Shown: positions 21,329-32,514 of the stretch, one piece after another | Position numbering within the stretch: the stretch's first letter is position 1 | Layout: every line of letters begins with the position of its first letter | NCBI GenBank assembly: GCA_965649825.1 | Contig: OZ287697.1 | Location: forward strand, 434,001-498,000 | DNA: 64,000 nt | From: Penicillus capitatus | Taxonomy: Eukaryota; Chlorophyta | Direction of reading: 5' to 3' | Made by a program: the position numbers and the translations under genes | Notes under the pieces: generated by a model | Database searches by the model: none | What the model saw: the letters and a program-made list of their open reading frames with translations, nothing else | Told to the model about the DNA's origin: nothing

Positions 21329-23539
21329 GATCGAGTCTCTTAGGACATGCTGCCATCGAATGTTTAACACATTGGGTAATTCTCTGATTGGATAACATGC
21401 TCCTATCTATGCACCCCTTTGGTCGACTTGATCGTATTTTGCTTGTTCTATCTTTACAATAACAGGGGAATCTTGTACATTAAAACCACGGAAATGGCGG
21501 AGCTTGTCCTTCACTATAAATGAACTTAATGGTGGGACCGATTGGTCAGTCAACTATTGCACACCGTCAGTTCTGTTGCCAAACATCAAACAACCGCCCT
21601 CTGAGGACTCCCTGTTTGGGTTCTTCTAATTTCTCTGGCAGCTTGTCTAGTGCATTTTATGAAAGTGTCCATTTAACCTTGTGACGTGAGTTCGAAGAAG
21701 TGAGAGTTAGATCTCGCTCAATCTGCGCAACACAATGTTCTTCGTCATCTCTGGATGATTAAGAAACTGTGGATAGAAATTGCCTATGGGGCTTCTTTAA
21801 GCGTAGGAATGACCAACCGTTCGTTAGGCATGCAGCCTAGATTGCTCGATGCGTGACCATAACACATGATTGTCTGGCGAGATTGCAGAGTGCGTCAACT
21901 CGATCGCACATACAAACGCCAATAGATACTACGGCAACCACGAACAAGATGCGAACATAAACATCCATCCCATCAGATGAACATCCTTTAAGATATGCTC
22001 CCGAAAGCCAATACGTGCAAGATGAGCGGCTCTTACCAAGCAGAGTCACTTGAGAAACTCGAAATAACTCTCCAAATCCATGTAATACATCACACCGGTT
22101 TCGACGTTGATGAGGACAACCTTGAAACTGCCAAAAAGGAACAGGAAATGATCGACCCCGTAGTATTCGGCAAAATCGACAGCGCCGGACGATGGTTTCA
22201 AGACTGTGCGTGGCCAATGCATTCAGCAGTTTTTTTGGCATGCGTTTTTGTTAACCCAAAAAAGCGCTAGCATTCGATTCATGTCAGAAAGAGAGTTTTC
22301 TTGCTCGATTGCCGATTTGTGAAATGCAATTGTACGATTGTAGAGTCTCTCGGTTTCAACTCCAGAATTCAATGAAGTCGAATGAAAGAGTCTTTGTGTC
22401 GAGGGACAGCCGTTGACTTCCACTGTGACGTCAGTCGGACAGCTGTCCTTTTCCGGATCACATCAACACCGAGATACTTAAATATTCTGTTGTGTCAAAC
22501 CTCGTCCGCTGTAACTCTTCTTTTAATCACTGCTTTTTGTGTCGTCCGGCTCGGCTTCGTTCTCGGTTATAGATTCCGAGTGCGACTCTTGCTCAACCAC
22601 CGAGAGATACGGTGGGCTTGAGTCAACTTCGTCACCGGGTGCGCATGCCGGAACTTCAGAGACACTCAGTGGTATCTAAACGTTGATAGTCTTTGCGATT
22701 GATCTGGAATGCAACCGGAAGACTCCGCGACACAAAGAGTCAGACTACATGGTGAACTTTTTTGCCGTAAGCCGCTCAAAAACTGAATAACATCCTAGCA
22801 TCCTCACTGGGAGAACGAGGCATTGAGGATTTTTAGGAAGCTGTGTGCATGCAGCAGATCTACAATTATGAGCAAAACTGGAAATCACAAAAACGTGGGA
22901 ATTTCTCAACCTGTCTTGTGTTATTTTGCCTATTGATGTGACTGCGCTGTATTAAAACGTCTGGTCGGATCAATCTCTTGTTTTTAGAATTGTTTCTCGT
23001 GTCTGCCCTTGAGCCCTGGGGCCGTATCGATAGCAAAGACGACTCGTGTGACACCGTCGCCCAGTAAGGCTTCGTTTCTTTAAAACAAGACTCGCGCACG
23101 GATTCGTTTCGGCTCGAATTCGATGGTTCGATGATTGTTGCCATTGTAAGCTTCTTTCCTCTTACGCCATTCGTGTCTTTGAAACCTTTGCTCGGTAGGC
23201 GTGTAGTTATACCGCCTTTATGTTCTGTGAATGGAATCTTTCCTTTCAAGATTCTCAGGTCAACACTATGTGGGCTATTTGACATTCTGAAAATGGCCTA
23301 AGTGTTTTGCAAGTTCTCTTACTGCATAAAAAGTAGGACAGTATAGTTTCAAGTTTACAACATCTCGAAGATTGCAGGAACGTTAGCTTCTAGCTCTTAT
23401 GTTTTGAGAGTTAAGTCATAACGCATGTTTCGTGATCGGATGTTTGAATGGAAAGAAAAAAAAATCATTAAAAAGGGCAAGCTTTATCTTTTGTCGAGAA
23501 CTGCGGAGTTCTGTCGGTGAAGGACTTGTATCGGGAGAA
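21329..23539. other. No confident gene; counterpart of 3485-5689 in repeat copy B
   Basis: Content is as in copy A, with near-identity from about 21848 onward. The first 500 bp carries substitutions and small indels relative to copy A. No domain-bearing frame is visible on either strand. Confidence 0.4.
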
Positions 23540-24330
23540 AAGTTATCCAGTTGTTTTTCCCGAGGATGTCATATTTTGGCCGAGTGGAGGTGTGAGTTTA
23601 GCGCGAAGGGAGATGTTTAAGGATCGATGGGACATGCACACAATATCGAGAAGTTGATATCGAACAAGAGTCTTATCATTATGCTTTGGTAGCAATGATA
23701 GCGAATGAGATGAAGTGCCATCTTCATCCACTACTCTACCTGCCAAAAAAGAAAGGACGGATTCGTCTTGTGCGCGATTTGGCTCAGGCTAGTTCTTATT
23801 TTGTGCACACAAGCGGGGATATTTGCCTTGAGTCGGATAAGTCTTTAGGAATATTCCATCTGAGTGGAAGTACTTCGGCAAGATGGACCTAAGAAACGGG
23901 TTCTTCTAGATCCCTTGGTCCGAGCAGATTTGTAACATGTTTGGATTCGTTCGGGAAAGAGATGGAGGTTTTGAGTGCTACCACAAGGGGTGGTCGGCAA
24001 GCCCATAGCTATTTCACTTAAAGATTTGCACAAGAACGGCCGATCTGGACGTTGTTCGCTACGTGGACGACATTCTGGTCGGGGCAGCTTCCTTGTTCGC
24101 GTTGGAGATGAGTGTAAGGGAGGTTATGGACAGATTATAAGTTTATGGATTGCAGATCAACTCAAAAAATTCGAGTATGGATTTACAAGCACGAGATTTC
24201 TTGGATTCGACGTTTACCCGGATGGATATGTCTGCGCAAAGGAGTTTATGCGAAAGGAAAGGAGTTTATGCAATTTTCGGACGCACACAACTCTTTCTTT
24301 ATGCGAGCACTGAGCGTCGAACAATTTTTA
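23540..24330 (+). pseudogene. Relic of LTR-retrotransposon reverse transcriptase, copy B
   Basis: Identical duplicate of the relic at 5690-6480, with the same stops and frameshifts (YVDD box at about 24060). The shared damage shows that the element decayed before the segment was duplicated or converted. Confidence 0.6.
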
Positions 24331-24481
24331 AATCAAGCCGAGAATATCCTTGTCTTTTCTTTGTAAATCTGAATTACACCAGTTACGTGAATCTAAACCA
24401 CTCTAGGTTTTTAGGATGGAGATGCGAGAATCAATATTGAACGTACCACGAGAAGAAGTGCTCGCGGCAAGTGGAAAGCAA

Positions 24482-25898
24482 CATCAGGCAGAAAGCACGA
24501 TTGGATTGTCTGTATCTAGGTCCACCTTTGAACAGTTCGCGTTTTGCGTATATCTCGACAAAGTGGTTTCGGAGTAAAGGTTTCATTCACTCGTGAAAGC
24601 GGAATATGCTCTGTTCGAAGCGCATATTGCACTTAAGAAGATGCGCAATAAGTACCAGGCAAGTATTTGTTTATTGTTTCTACAAATCCCGCGTTCTGTC
24701 CTACTGGTTTGTTTAGACAAGAGACAGACTAACTTATCTCCTTGTTATTAAAATACGGGTGCTGCACCGGGTTGTTTCCCAGGGCATATTCTCTTGGTAC
24801 GCGACTCGCACAACTTAGAATAGGGCGTACATTTTTTCGTAGTTGCCATGGATGTTTCGGAGTATTTTGGCCATCTGTTGTTTTCATCAGGCAGAAATGA
24901 AGTTATATGCAAACTAAACCTACCTAGCAAAAAAAACCTTTTCGTGCATAGCACACTTGTGCACGGGGCAAGGATAATAAGATGGCACTTCCGTGCGCTA
25001 TCTACAGAGATGCCTCGTATGACCCTCTTTTAGTAGCAAGTACATTATGCATTACCAAGATGCATTGTGTAGAGCTGCGGAGCTAAACGCCATCCATCAC
25101 AATAAGATGGAGTTAACTATCTGCAAGAATGGTGCAGTGATGTGTACAGAACCACAGAATTCGTTTCATTTCTTGTTTGAATAGCATCTTATATACATCC
25201 ACGTTCTGGGTGACATTGCCGTAAGAGGCGCAATGCAATTTGAAGGTCGGGCTTCCTTGCTCCTCGACACTGAAGTCGAAACAGTGTAACGTGTAGCAAA
25301 CGAAGGCATCTTCGACAATGGAAGTACCGAACGAAAATACTCTTACAAAGTCCGAACGTGGGATAACGAAGGCGACATCCAGGCATCTCGGCTGCTTTTT
25401 AGTTTTTATGACGTTATCCGTCTCAGGTTATCGTGGACAGTAGAGAATATCGTAACGGATTGCTTCATTCATCTACGCCCGGCGGTACGTGGCTGGCGAA
25501 TCAACACAGACGTCTCTTTTCCCTCGACCAAGTCTGTATTGCCGGTCATGTCTGGTAAAATCTCCCTGTTGTCTTTAACAACTGTCAAGTGTCGCCGCGC
25601 ATTAGGGAACTTTCAATTAGCGTTGATGCTTACTTTCCTCCATCACTCTGCTGCTGCATGGATGATGCCAATCGTGCGGAAGATGGAGACGGACTTTCTT
25701 CTTATGGACTGCCTTGGTATCTCTCTTGTCCGATTCTGCGCTCAGTCGCTTATCCCTTTGCCCTCATGGGCAATTGGGCGCTCGATCCGAGATGCATCTC
25801 CATGCACCTGCGATTGATGAGTGATGGAAATCCCGATGTTCAATGTGTGACCACTGTCTACCACAACAGACGCAAATTCTTCAACCAAGTTAAACGTA
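24482..25898. other. Unassigned sequence between repeat B and a USP7-like fragment
   Basis: There are scattered plus-strand frames (25539-25817, 25589-25924) but no recognised domain or start. Since the following frames look like the C-terminal part of a large ubiquitin protease, upstream exons could lie here, but I find no Cys or His box. Confidence 0.3.
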
Positions 25899-26855
25899 AT
25901 GCCTGCGATTCATCTCCGTCATGAATACCCACCTCTGTTGTTAGGAAAGACAAGCACGCTTGCTAGGAACGAAGTGCTGTCTATCAAAAATCTGACAAAG
26001 AATTGGATGTACGCGCCGCAGCTATGGAGCTTTATTACGGGCAATGGCGACCTCAAGTTCACGTTGCAGATAAAGATTCTGAACAGACCACAGGCAGCAC
26101 CGTCTGGAAGAGCAGAGGGAAGCTGTGTGCCTCCAATAAATGTCTACATCATCACAGACGAGATCATCCAGGAGTTTGTGCGCGGAACTAGTTGCTTCGG
26201 AATTGCGCCCGTGCATCACAAAGTGGCATTCTCCGTGTCTCCTGTCGAATCCATTGGCGACTTCATGGACAAGGTCAGATCTTTGCTTGGTATCTAGTCT
26301 CTCATCTACAGCTCGTAGGTTCGCCGAGAGCACGAGAGAAGCCGACTCGACATGAGATTGTGGCATTGTATCCAGACAAAGAAAGGACTGGATTTCAGAA
26401 CAGCACTAAGCCCCAGTTGTCTAGGACAGACACTGGAAGACTACCCTTTAGACGAAGAAAACCTTCAAGGCAATTCTCTGTCTCTGCTGAGCTACTGAGA
26501 AGAGAGATCTGCAGGCGAAGAACTCGTTCCTGGTATTACGTTTTACCTCGAACTTCGTTCTGCGACAATCATGCAGAACCAGAAAGTGCGGCAGGATACC
26601 GGCTTGATTTTTTTCAAGTACTTTAATATCGAAAGGGTAGAGATGTCCTTTGTTGGGACAGCGCACTTTCTACCTTCGGACAGTTGCGAGAAATTGTTCG
26701 AAATCGCGATGGGGCTAAGCGACATGCCCGCATGTCCACACTTTGTGCTATTCGTGGAAGCTGGACCCGCTTCATTGCAGCCCATTGACGGCAGAGGGAC
26801 TATGAAAAGCGTATGGCCACTTCGCTATCGACCGATTTTCCACGATTCTGTGTAA
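25899..26855 (+). pseudogene. Possible fragment of a USP7-like ubiquitin protease (C-terminal Ubl region)
   Basis: Two protein-like stretches. The first is 25899-26280 plus a continuation after a likely 29-bp intron (VHHKVAFSVSPVESIGDFMD ... LGQTLEDYPLDEENLQGNSL). The second is at about 26571-26855 (TGLIFFKYFNIERVEMSFVG ... PHFVLFVEAGPASLQPID). The pattern LIFFK.F......VG....L.....E..P resembles the tandem ubiquitin-like folds at the C terminus of USP7/UBP12. No protease domain is seen upstream, and the frame ends where the inverted repeat begins, so it is probably a truncated gene. Confidence 0.35.
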
Positions 26856-26896
26856 AGGAGGGTATCTGCTCGGGATCTGCTGTGGTGATCTATCCC

Positions 26897-27862
26897 ATGG
26901 AGCGGTACGAAACGAAAACACTGGGAAAGATTGCACAGGAACTGGCCAAGCTCTATACGGTAAACATGCCTTCTGTTTACAGGCAGTTGTCTTGTAAACC
27001 GACAGTCCCGCAAGAAAAGACCCTTGGTCTTCAAACTTCAACTGTCCCGAGCGAAGACCTTGCCAAAGGCAGTATCGCCGGAGACCATCTGTAGTGTCAA
27101 TGTATACAGTGTTGCTGGACTGGACGTGTAATTCATTAGACATCCAAGATGATGTGCTCCGCGCATAGGCCTGCGTCTTCTCGTTTGCAGAAATATTCCC
27201 TCCAATGAAATGCTTTTTTCATCTTCTCTCACGTTAAGTTTATTGCTCGGCATCTTGAGTCCATGACGGAGATTACGACCGAAACTGGAGGAATCGTTCG
27301 CCTCGGAGGCTTCCACTTGCTGACGGAGGTCACTGAGAGGGCGTCACTGTCCAGTTTTGAAACTTCTGATCACGAGTAGCCGTCGAATGCCATTTCGGGC
27401 AGGCTGCCGATTTTGCACGGTGGCCATGTCGATTCCAGATCAGACATAGAAGCACCTTAGGGACTTGGAACAAACAAAACACAATGGTTCTTCTTGCATA
27501 TATGTCACTCTTTATTGGAGACTGTCTCCCGCTTCTTGATTCGTGTTTCTGGAGTCTGCTTTCTTGCTGAGAGAACGCACTTGCCCGAGAGTATCAGATG
27601 CCACTAGAAACTGACCGTAATTGGTAGAGTATCAGCTGGACATATTTCTTACGTTTTTTAAGGATCCAGTCTTCAAACCTAGCCACATTCGTTGCCACGG
27701 TAATGCTGTTCGTGTCATCGCATTGTCCGACGGTGTAGGAGGCAATCGCGATAATGCTATCTTTATAGACCCGCGAGAAGGGGGCGTGAACAATTGGAGT
27801 TCCCTCGTCTCCTAGATATGTAAAACATCAGCGCCGCTCTTACAGACGAACTCCGACAGAGG
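26897..27862 (-). repeat. 0.96-kb inverted repeat, right arm
   Basis: Reverse-complement counterpart of 7990-8957. It contains the last exon of the intact pseudoprotease 2 gene and about 600 bp beyond its stop, including an open frame (27316-27038, minus) of unknown meaning. Relative to the left arm it lacks TATC near 27628. Confidence 0.85.
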
Positions 27863-28670
27863 AGACACAAGAGACCTGTACAGACGCCTGCAAATCCTTC
27901 GGCGGTCTTGAAGCAAACTGTATCAGGTCCTGTTTTCATTGGGAGGTCAAAACTTTTGTTACACTCTGCTCGACTTATGAGCTTCAAGTCTCCCCCTTGG
28001 AGCTCGGAGGGGAACTCTCCGGAGGAACCCGTTCTTCCAAAGCCAAAAACAGTGAAGCTGTCTTGATCCGGATCTTTCTTGCCGATAAACTTGACAGGCT
28101 GAACGCAGGTCGGCCTGTCCAGCTTGATGATGGCGATATCGTAGCCGAGCAGCTGGTTCCCTTCCCACTTATCATGCATGAAGATCTTTTCTGCCACCCT
28201 TTCCTGAGAAGCAGCGGGTTGCCGATGGCAGAGGAGAAGGTCAGGCCGACCTGGATGGGTTCGTCGATCCTTCGGCCACCGATGAAGATGATGGGCCTCT
28301 CGGCTGCTCTCGCTTTGATGCGTCTATCGACGCAGCCAGCCGAGGTGAGCACAGCATCCTCGGCTATCACAATCCCTCCGCAGCTGTGTTTGCCATCCAC
28401 ATCTCTTCAGACGGAGACATCTGCCATACTGGAGGCTGGTGTGGTTGGTGCTCACCGAATGGAGCACACGTAGGGCGCATACATCCGGGGACATTCGGTC
28501 TCTTTGCTCGTCGCCAGCAGAGTTCGTCGCGGAAGCGAATAGGCTTCTGTCGCAGACAGGGCGTGTTTAGTTGACATGCTTCGAGGTTCGAGGTTCTTAG
28601 GACCTGTGAAGGCGGTGGGCGAGAGCGAGATTCCCAGCAGTGCGAACAGGAGAAATGCGTTCAGTTCCAT
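27594..28670 (-). CDS. Secreted trypsin-like pseudoprotease, copy 2
   Basis: Exons 28670-28456, 28404-28251, 28203-27876 and 27811-27594 join in phase to about 304 residues. The signal peptide and the first two exons are nearly the same as copy 1; the last two are diverged. Active-site positions: TSAGCV (His57 to Gly), YDIAIIKL (Asp kept) and CTGDEGTP (Ser195 to Glu). The chymotrypsin cysteines and the C-terminal helix are present, so the fold is probably kept without proteolysis. A 4-bp deletion relative to the orphan exon at 8041 gives a different tail. Head-to-head with the gene at 29250. Confidence 0.8.
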
Positions 28671-29249
28671 GTTGGCGCTGCGAAGATTTGAATGAATGCG
28701 TTAACTGTGTTGCTGAGTAGGTGCGAAAGACGAGAGCGAGAGGTGGAAGAAAGGCCTCCGACGACTGGACGGTTGACATGCGTGCAGTCGACTTCCTTTG
28801 AAGGTCCATATCAGAACGCTTATGACGTGGCGTTGGCCTTCAACGGCTTTCGTGCGTTCCCAGTGTCTTCAATTTATCCGTCTCTCCAGAAGATTCCCAT
28901 CGCTAATTGCTCGGAGAATTCATCTATCGCACAATCTACCGCTCTTAGACCGAGGCTCACGCTTTCCCTGCCGTTTTCCTTGTGGAACATGTAAATCTAT
29001 AAAGAACGTCTCGCACGTCCACTCGCTGTGTCATCTGCCTGCCCGTATCGTTTTCGTCAGAAACGAGGCAAAAAAATATGCTGTTGAATCATTTCAAAAT
29101 CTCTGGTAGGCGTTTGTCGCGACGATTGTTAGATGCATCATAAATCTGAAACCCTCAAACCAACCTCAGAAAACTGAACAGTTGACAGATCATAGTTCAT
29201 CAAACACTTCCAGTTTCAACCGTTCGTTTCTCTTAGCGACAATTCTGCG
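28671..29249. promoter_or_regulatory. Shared intergenic region of the second divergent pair
   Basis: 579 bp between the divergent starts. The first roughly 70 bp matches the region after 1602; the rest differs from the first pair. No TATA box is obvious before 29250. Regulatory role inferred from position. Confidence 0.3.
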
Positions 29250-30338
29250 ATGATAGGAAGGGCAAGAATCTTCGAGACGTTTTGTTTGCTGTTCACAATC
29301 TTCTTCCTCGTAAATACTCAACAATGTACACACACGCACTCGTCTTCACTCTTCTTAGCTGACGAACACCGAATGTTAGTTGTAGATATCTCCTCCGACG
29401 AAGACGAATCTCAGCCATGTGTGCTGAGGGTTGATGAAAGCACAACAGATGCCCGACTTCGGACGGCTATTTTTCAGGCAGACCTTGAGAAGGCGGCCAA
29501 TATTCTATCCACATCAAAGGCGGCTTTCACTCTCGGTGCTGGTTTAATGTACCTACCCGAGCAGGAATGTCTCCTCGTACGCAGTGCAAACAGATCTCGT
29601 GATCCAGATATCGTAGCAATAAAGGTAACTAATTAACACTACCATCGGAACCTCAAATGCCGGCGAGTGCTGTCCAGGCAGTAGCATTAAGTGCTGAACG
29701 CACGGGAGAGACAGAAAAACTCTCAACGGCAGTTGTGGCATCGTTTCAGCCTCGTCCCTGTCAATGCAGCTGTAAGTCAGTCTCCTCGCCTGCCTTTGAT
29801 TTTGACGAGTGTGAGATTTCGCAGTATTCACTCCGGGTCAGATAGATCAAATGAAATTGGCATTCAAAGCCGTTCTTGATGATCCTGCAGAACGTCAATT
29901 CATCCTGAACTATGATGGCACGGAGGAGGTAAGACAGCGAAGCGTTTAGAAGCAGCAGAAAATGTGCTCTATCTTAAGGGATCTGTTGTGCCGTCGGCGA
30001 CAAACCCACAGCTGTCAGCTGTCCCAGGAGTCCCAACAGAAGGATTGTTTCCGATGTCTCCTGCTAGTTTATCTACATTCCCATCGTTTCCGACGAATCC
30101 GCCGTCCTCATTAAACATTTTGGACGGCATCGGTCTTAACGATGGAGGTGTTGTCGCCGGTGCCGTTCCTGGGGATGAAGATGAAGGCGATGCTTCGAAT
30201 AGCGGATTTGATGACTTTTTTGGGGGCATTGGTCGTCGATTACTGATGGACTCCAGTTCAACTAGCAGCACTGTCTGTGTCATTTGTCAGCCGAAAAGGG
30301 TATGCGAAAATAGATTTTTTTGGTGCCGAGAACCATGA
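29250..30338 (+). CDS. Secreted acidic Cys-tailed protein of unknown family, diverged copy C
   Basis: Exons 29250-29624, 29678-29771, 29825-29928 and 29979-30338 (about 310 residues) have the same intron positions and phases as copies A and B. Signal peptide (FCLLFTIFFLVNTQQ), then PCVL, PEQEC, C-x-C, LFTP and a DDP-ER-ILNYDGTEE stretch, then a low-complexity Pro/Ser/Gly segment instead of the PEEPEP repeats, a short acidic stretch, RRLL, and C-x2-C-x5-C-x6-C. The N-terminal domain, RRLL and Cys tail are therefore the conserved parts and the middle is a variable linker. Confidence 0.75.
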
Positions 30339-30701
30339 GCACAATTGTTCACTCGTACACGACCGGCTTTCCCTGCTTCGACCATCCTCCCCTAAAAGTT
30401 TCCCGTTTTCGTCTTGTGACACGTACTCTATTTCGTCATGAGTCTCAGTGGGTTTCGCATATATGATGGAGTAATGCATAAAGCTCGTGTCAAATGAGCA
30501 GCGCTATAGATGTTTAAAAGGTGTAAGCAATTCTTTCTGCAAGCACGACCTCTCAATCGCTATGCATTTCGGCCGCGCACGTACACGCGCACGCCTTCAA
30601 GCTATCCACTCAAATCGATCATCCATCGTCGCCAAAAAACAACACAACGACGCGCACATCTGCCTTCGCGCACGAGAGAGACGTCATCCAAAAGAAATCC
30701 A

Positions 30702-31302
30702 TCAAATTCCGTCAAAGACCTTCTGCTTTTCTTCATTCGTCAACGAAGCGAGCAGCGCTTTGAGCACATGCTCACGCATTTCAACCGACATCGCCGTCAG
30801 CGCAGTTATCAACGCGTTCTCTGCCTTGTCGGCATCCACCTCCTCACTGAATTGCACATCACATCATGTATCGTACGGATATGAGAAGCGACGCACCGGG
30901 TACTTTGCAGTGCACTTGCCTTACCACCGTCTGTCGATGTTCTCTTCACGCCTTTCTGACGTTTGACCGTACAGTAGTACTTAAGCGCCAACCCGACGAA
31001 CGGTGCAAAATTTTCACTTCGCTCGAGGAACGCGTTGCTCTGATGAATCGTTGCTGCAGAATGATCTTCTTGAGAATGCCACGGAGTTTCGCCTTGGCGC
31101 TAGAGAGACCGTCAACCATTGTCTTTCGCGTCAAATGACGCAGCAGATGACGACAACGGTTTCACCTGATCGATTCCTCCTCTTCCATTTCGACCACCTC
31201 GCCGCGACGTGTGACGAATCCATCCCTAAACGCACACACAGAAATCATCGCCGGGTCCCATCACCGGACGACCAGCCATTGTCTATCATCGCACATTGCC
31301 AT
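30702..31302 (-). CDS. Small multi-exon gene of unknown function
   Basis: The minus strand shows linked exon-like pieces: MAMCDDRQWLVVR (31302-31265), DGFVTRRGEVVEMEEEESI (31225-31166), a middle exon from about 31099 containing APFVGLALKYYCTVKRQKGV, and a final helical exon 30846-30702 (ALITALTAMSVEMREHVLKA ... VFDGI, stop). Splice signals fit for most joins, but the phase from the second to the third exon is unresolved. No family recognised. Confidence 0.4.
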
Positions 31303-31491
31303 CTCTATCCCTGCAAAAACGTCTTCTTCGTTATTCCCTGTGCGATATCAGCCCCGACAGCGTGTGTATTAGATGCCTGTTAGATGAATGGCGTTAAGTA
31401 GAAAGAGGCGTCGTCAATAGTCACCCATCTTCCTTTGGAGAGAGAACGTTGTTTGATATATACAGTCCCGTCGTGAACGCGCAGTCAGGAG

Positions 31492-32514
31492 ATGACGGAA
31501 GAGACGACACAACGAAGGCATCTGCGAAGTGAAAACTATTCACCATTCGCGCGGCGTTGCCGAGTAAGCTGCCCTTGTTCACACACAAACGCAGAACCAA
31601 AGAAGAGCCTTCACTTCTATCCTTCTCGACAGAACGATCTAATCGCCTCATTGCTAACGCATCTGCTTTCTGGTGTAGAACGGGCGCGAGCAGAGGGCGT
31701 GGACCGGCTGGCGAACAAGTCCTGGCAACGTCCTGCGCGACATCTCGGGTATCTCGCTTCCTTGTCTCTTTGACGATTTGACTAGCATTGACCAAGAATA
31801 CGATTCGCCGGAACAGTGTCTCACTCGCCTTTCGTCTGTAGAATGCACCAACAACGGCACGGCAGAGAGAGCGACCCTACCTGCTGAGGAGCCACTGGTG
31901 CAAATTTGCTTTGACTTTACCAAGGGACGCTGCGCACGACGCAACTGCAAGTTTTCCCACGACTTCGATGCTATTGTTAAGTACAACAGCAAGTAAACTC
32001 TTTTGACCCCGTGTCGATCTATACGGCATCGCCTGAACCGACAGGGAACAAGGTATCTGTTTCGATTTTCTGCGAGGTGAGTGCAATCGCGGCCCGTTGT
32101 GCCGTTTCTCCCACGACTTGACGAACGTTATGCGGCAATGGAAGGTAAACGTCGTCCCTTTTCGATCCTCTATTGCCAACGCCGTCGAGCGAATAGAATG
32201 AACTGCGTGGAGGAAGCAACACAAGACAGGCACCCTGTGGTATTTGTTACGATTTTGTTCGTGGCCAGTGTCCTCGGGGAAAGAAATGCCGTTTCTCTCA
32301 CGATCTGCGTGAGATTGCTCTGGCGACGAGTCGGCATTCAACCGACGCATCGCGCTCAGCGACGCCGGCTGGCCATTCAAGGTCGCATCATGTCAACGGC
32401 GAGTTGCCTCCATCCCGAGCGACCTCTGTTTCCAAACGCAATTCGCTGAGCTCTGACAGCGGAGACTCATTTCGCTCTTTCGAAGCAAACAACGAGAATC
32501 AGCGGCAAAAGTGA
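31492..32514 (+). CDS. Triple CCCH zinc-finger protein, paralogue 1
   Basis: Exons 31492-31563, 31679-31992, 32045-32144 and 32230-32514 join in phase to 256 residues. The three fingers are ICFDFTKGRCARRNCKFSHD, ICFDFLRGECNRGPLCRFSH and ICYDFVRGQCPRGKKCRFSH, spaced C-x7-C-x4/5-C-x3-H, which resembles muscleblind-type CCCH modules. Such proteins bind RNA and act in splicing or mRNA fate. The tail is Ser/Asn-rich. A paralogue with the same finger order lies at 35552-36425 on the same strand. Confidence 0.8.

Larger units (their letters stand above)
19727..24481 (+). repeat. 4.75-kb direct repeat, copy B
   Basis: Second copy of 1855-6635. The offset is +17871 at the left end and +17849 to +17850 at the right because of small indels. 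The right 2.6 kb appears almost identical to copy A, the left part less so. The left boundary joins the truncated LINE. Confidence 0.9.

Noticed and set aside
27038-27316. Open frame present in both inverted-repeat arms
   Set aside because: Arms are near-identical, so shared openness is not evidence; no recognisable protein features.
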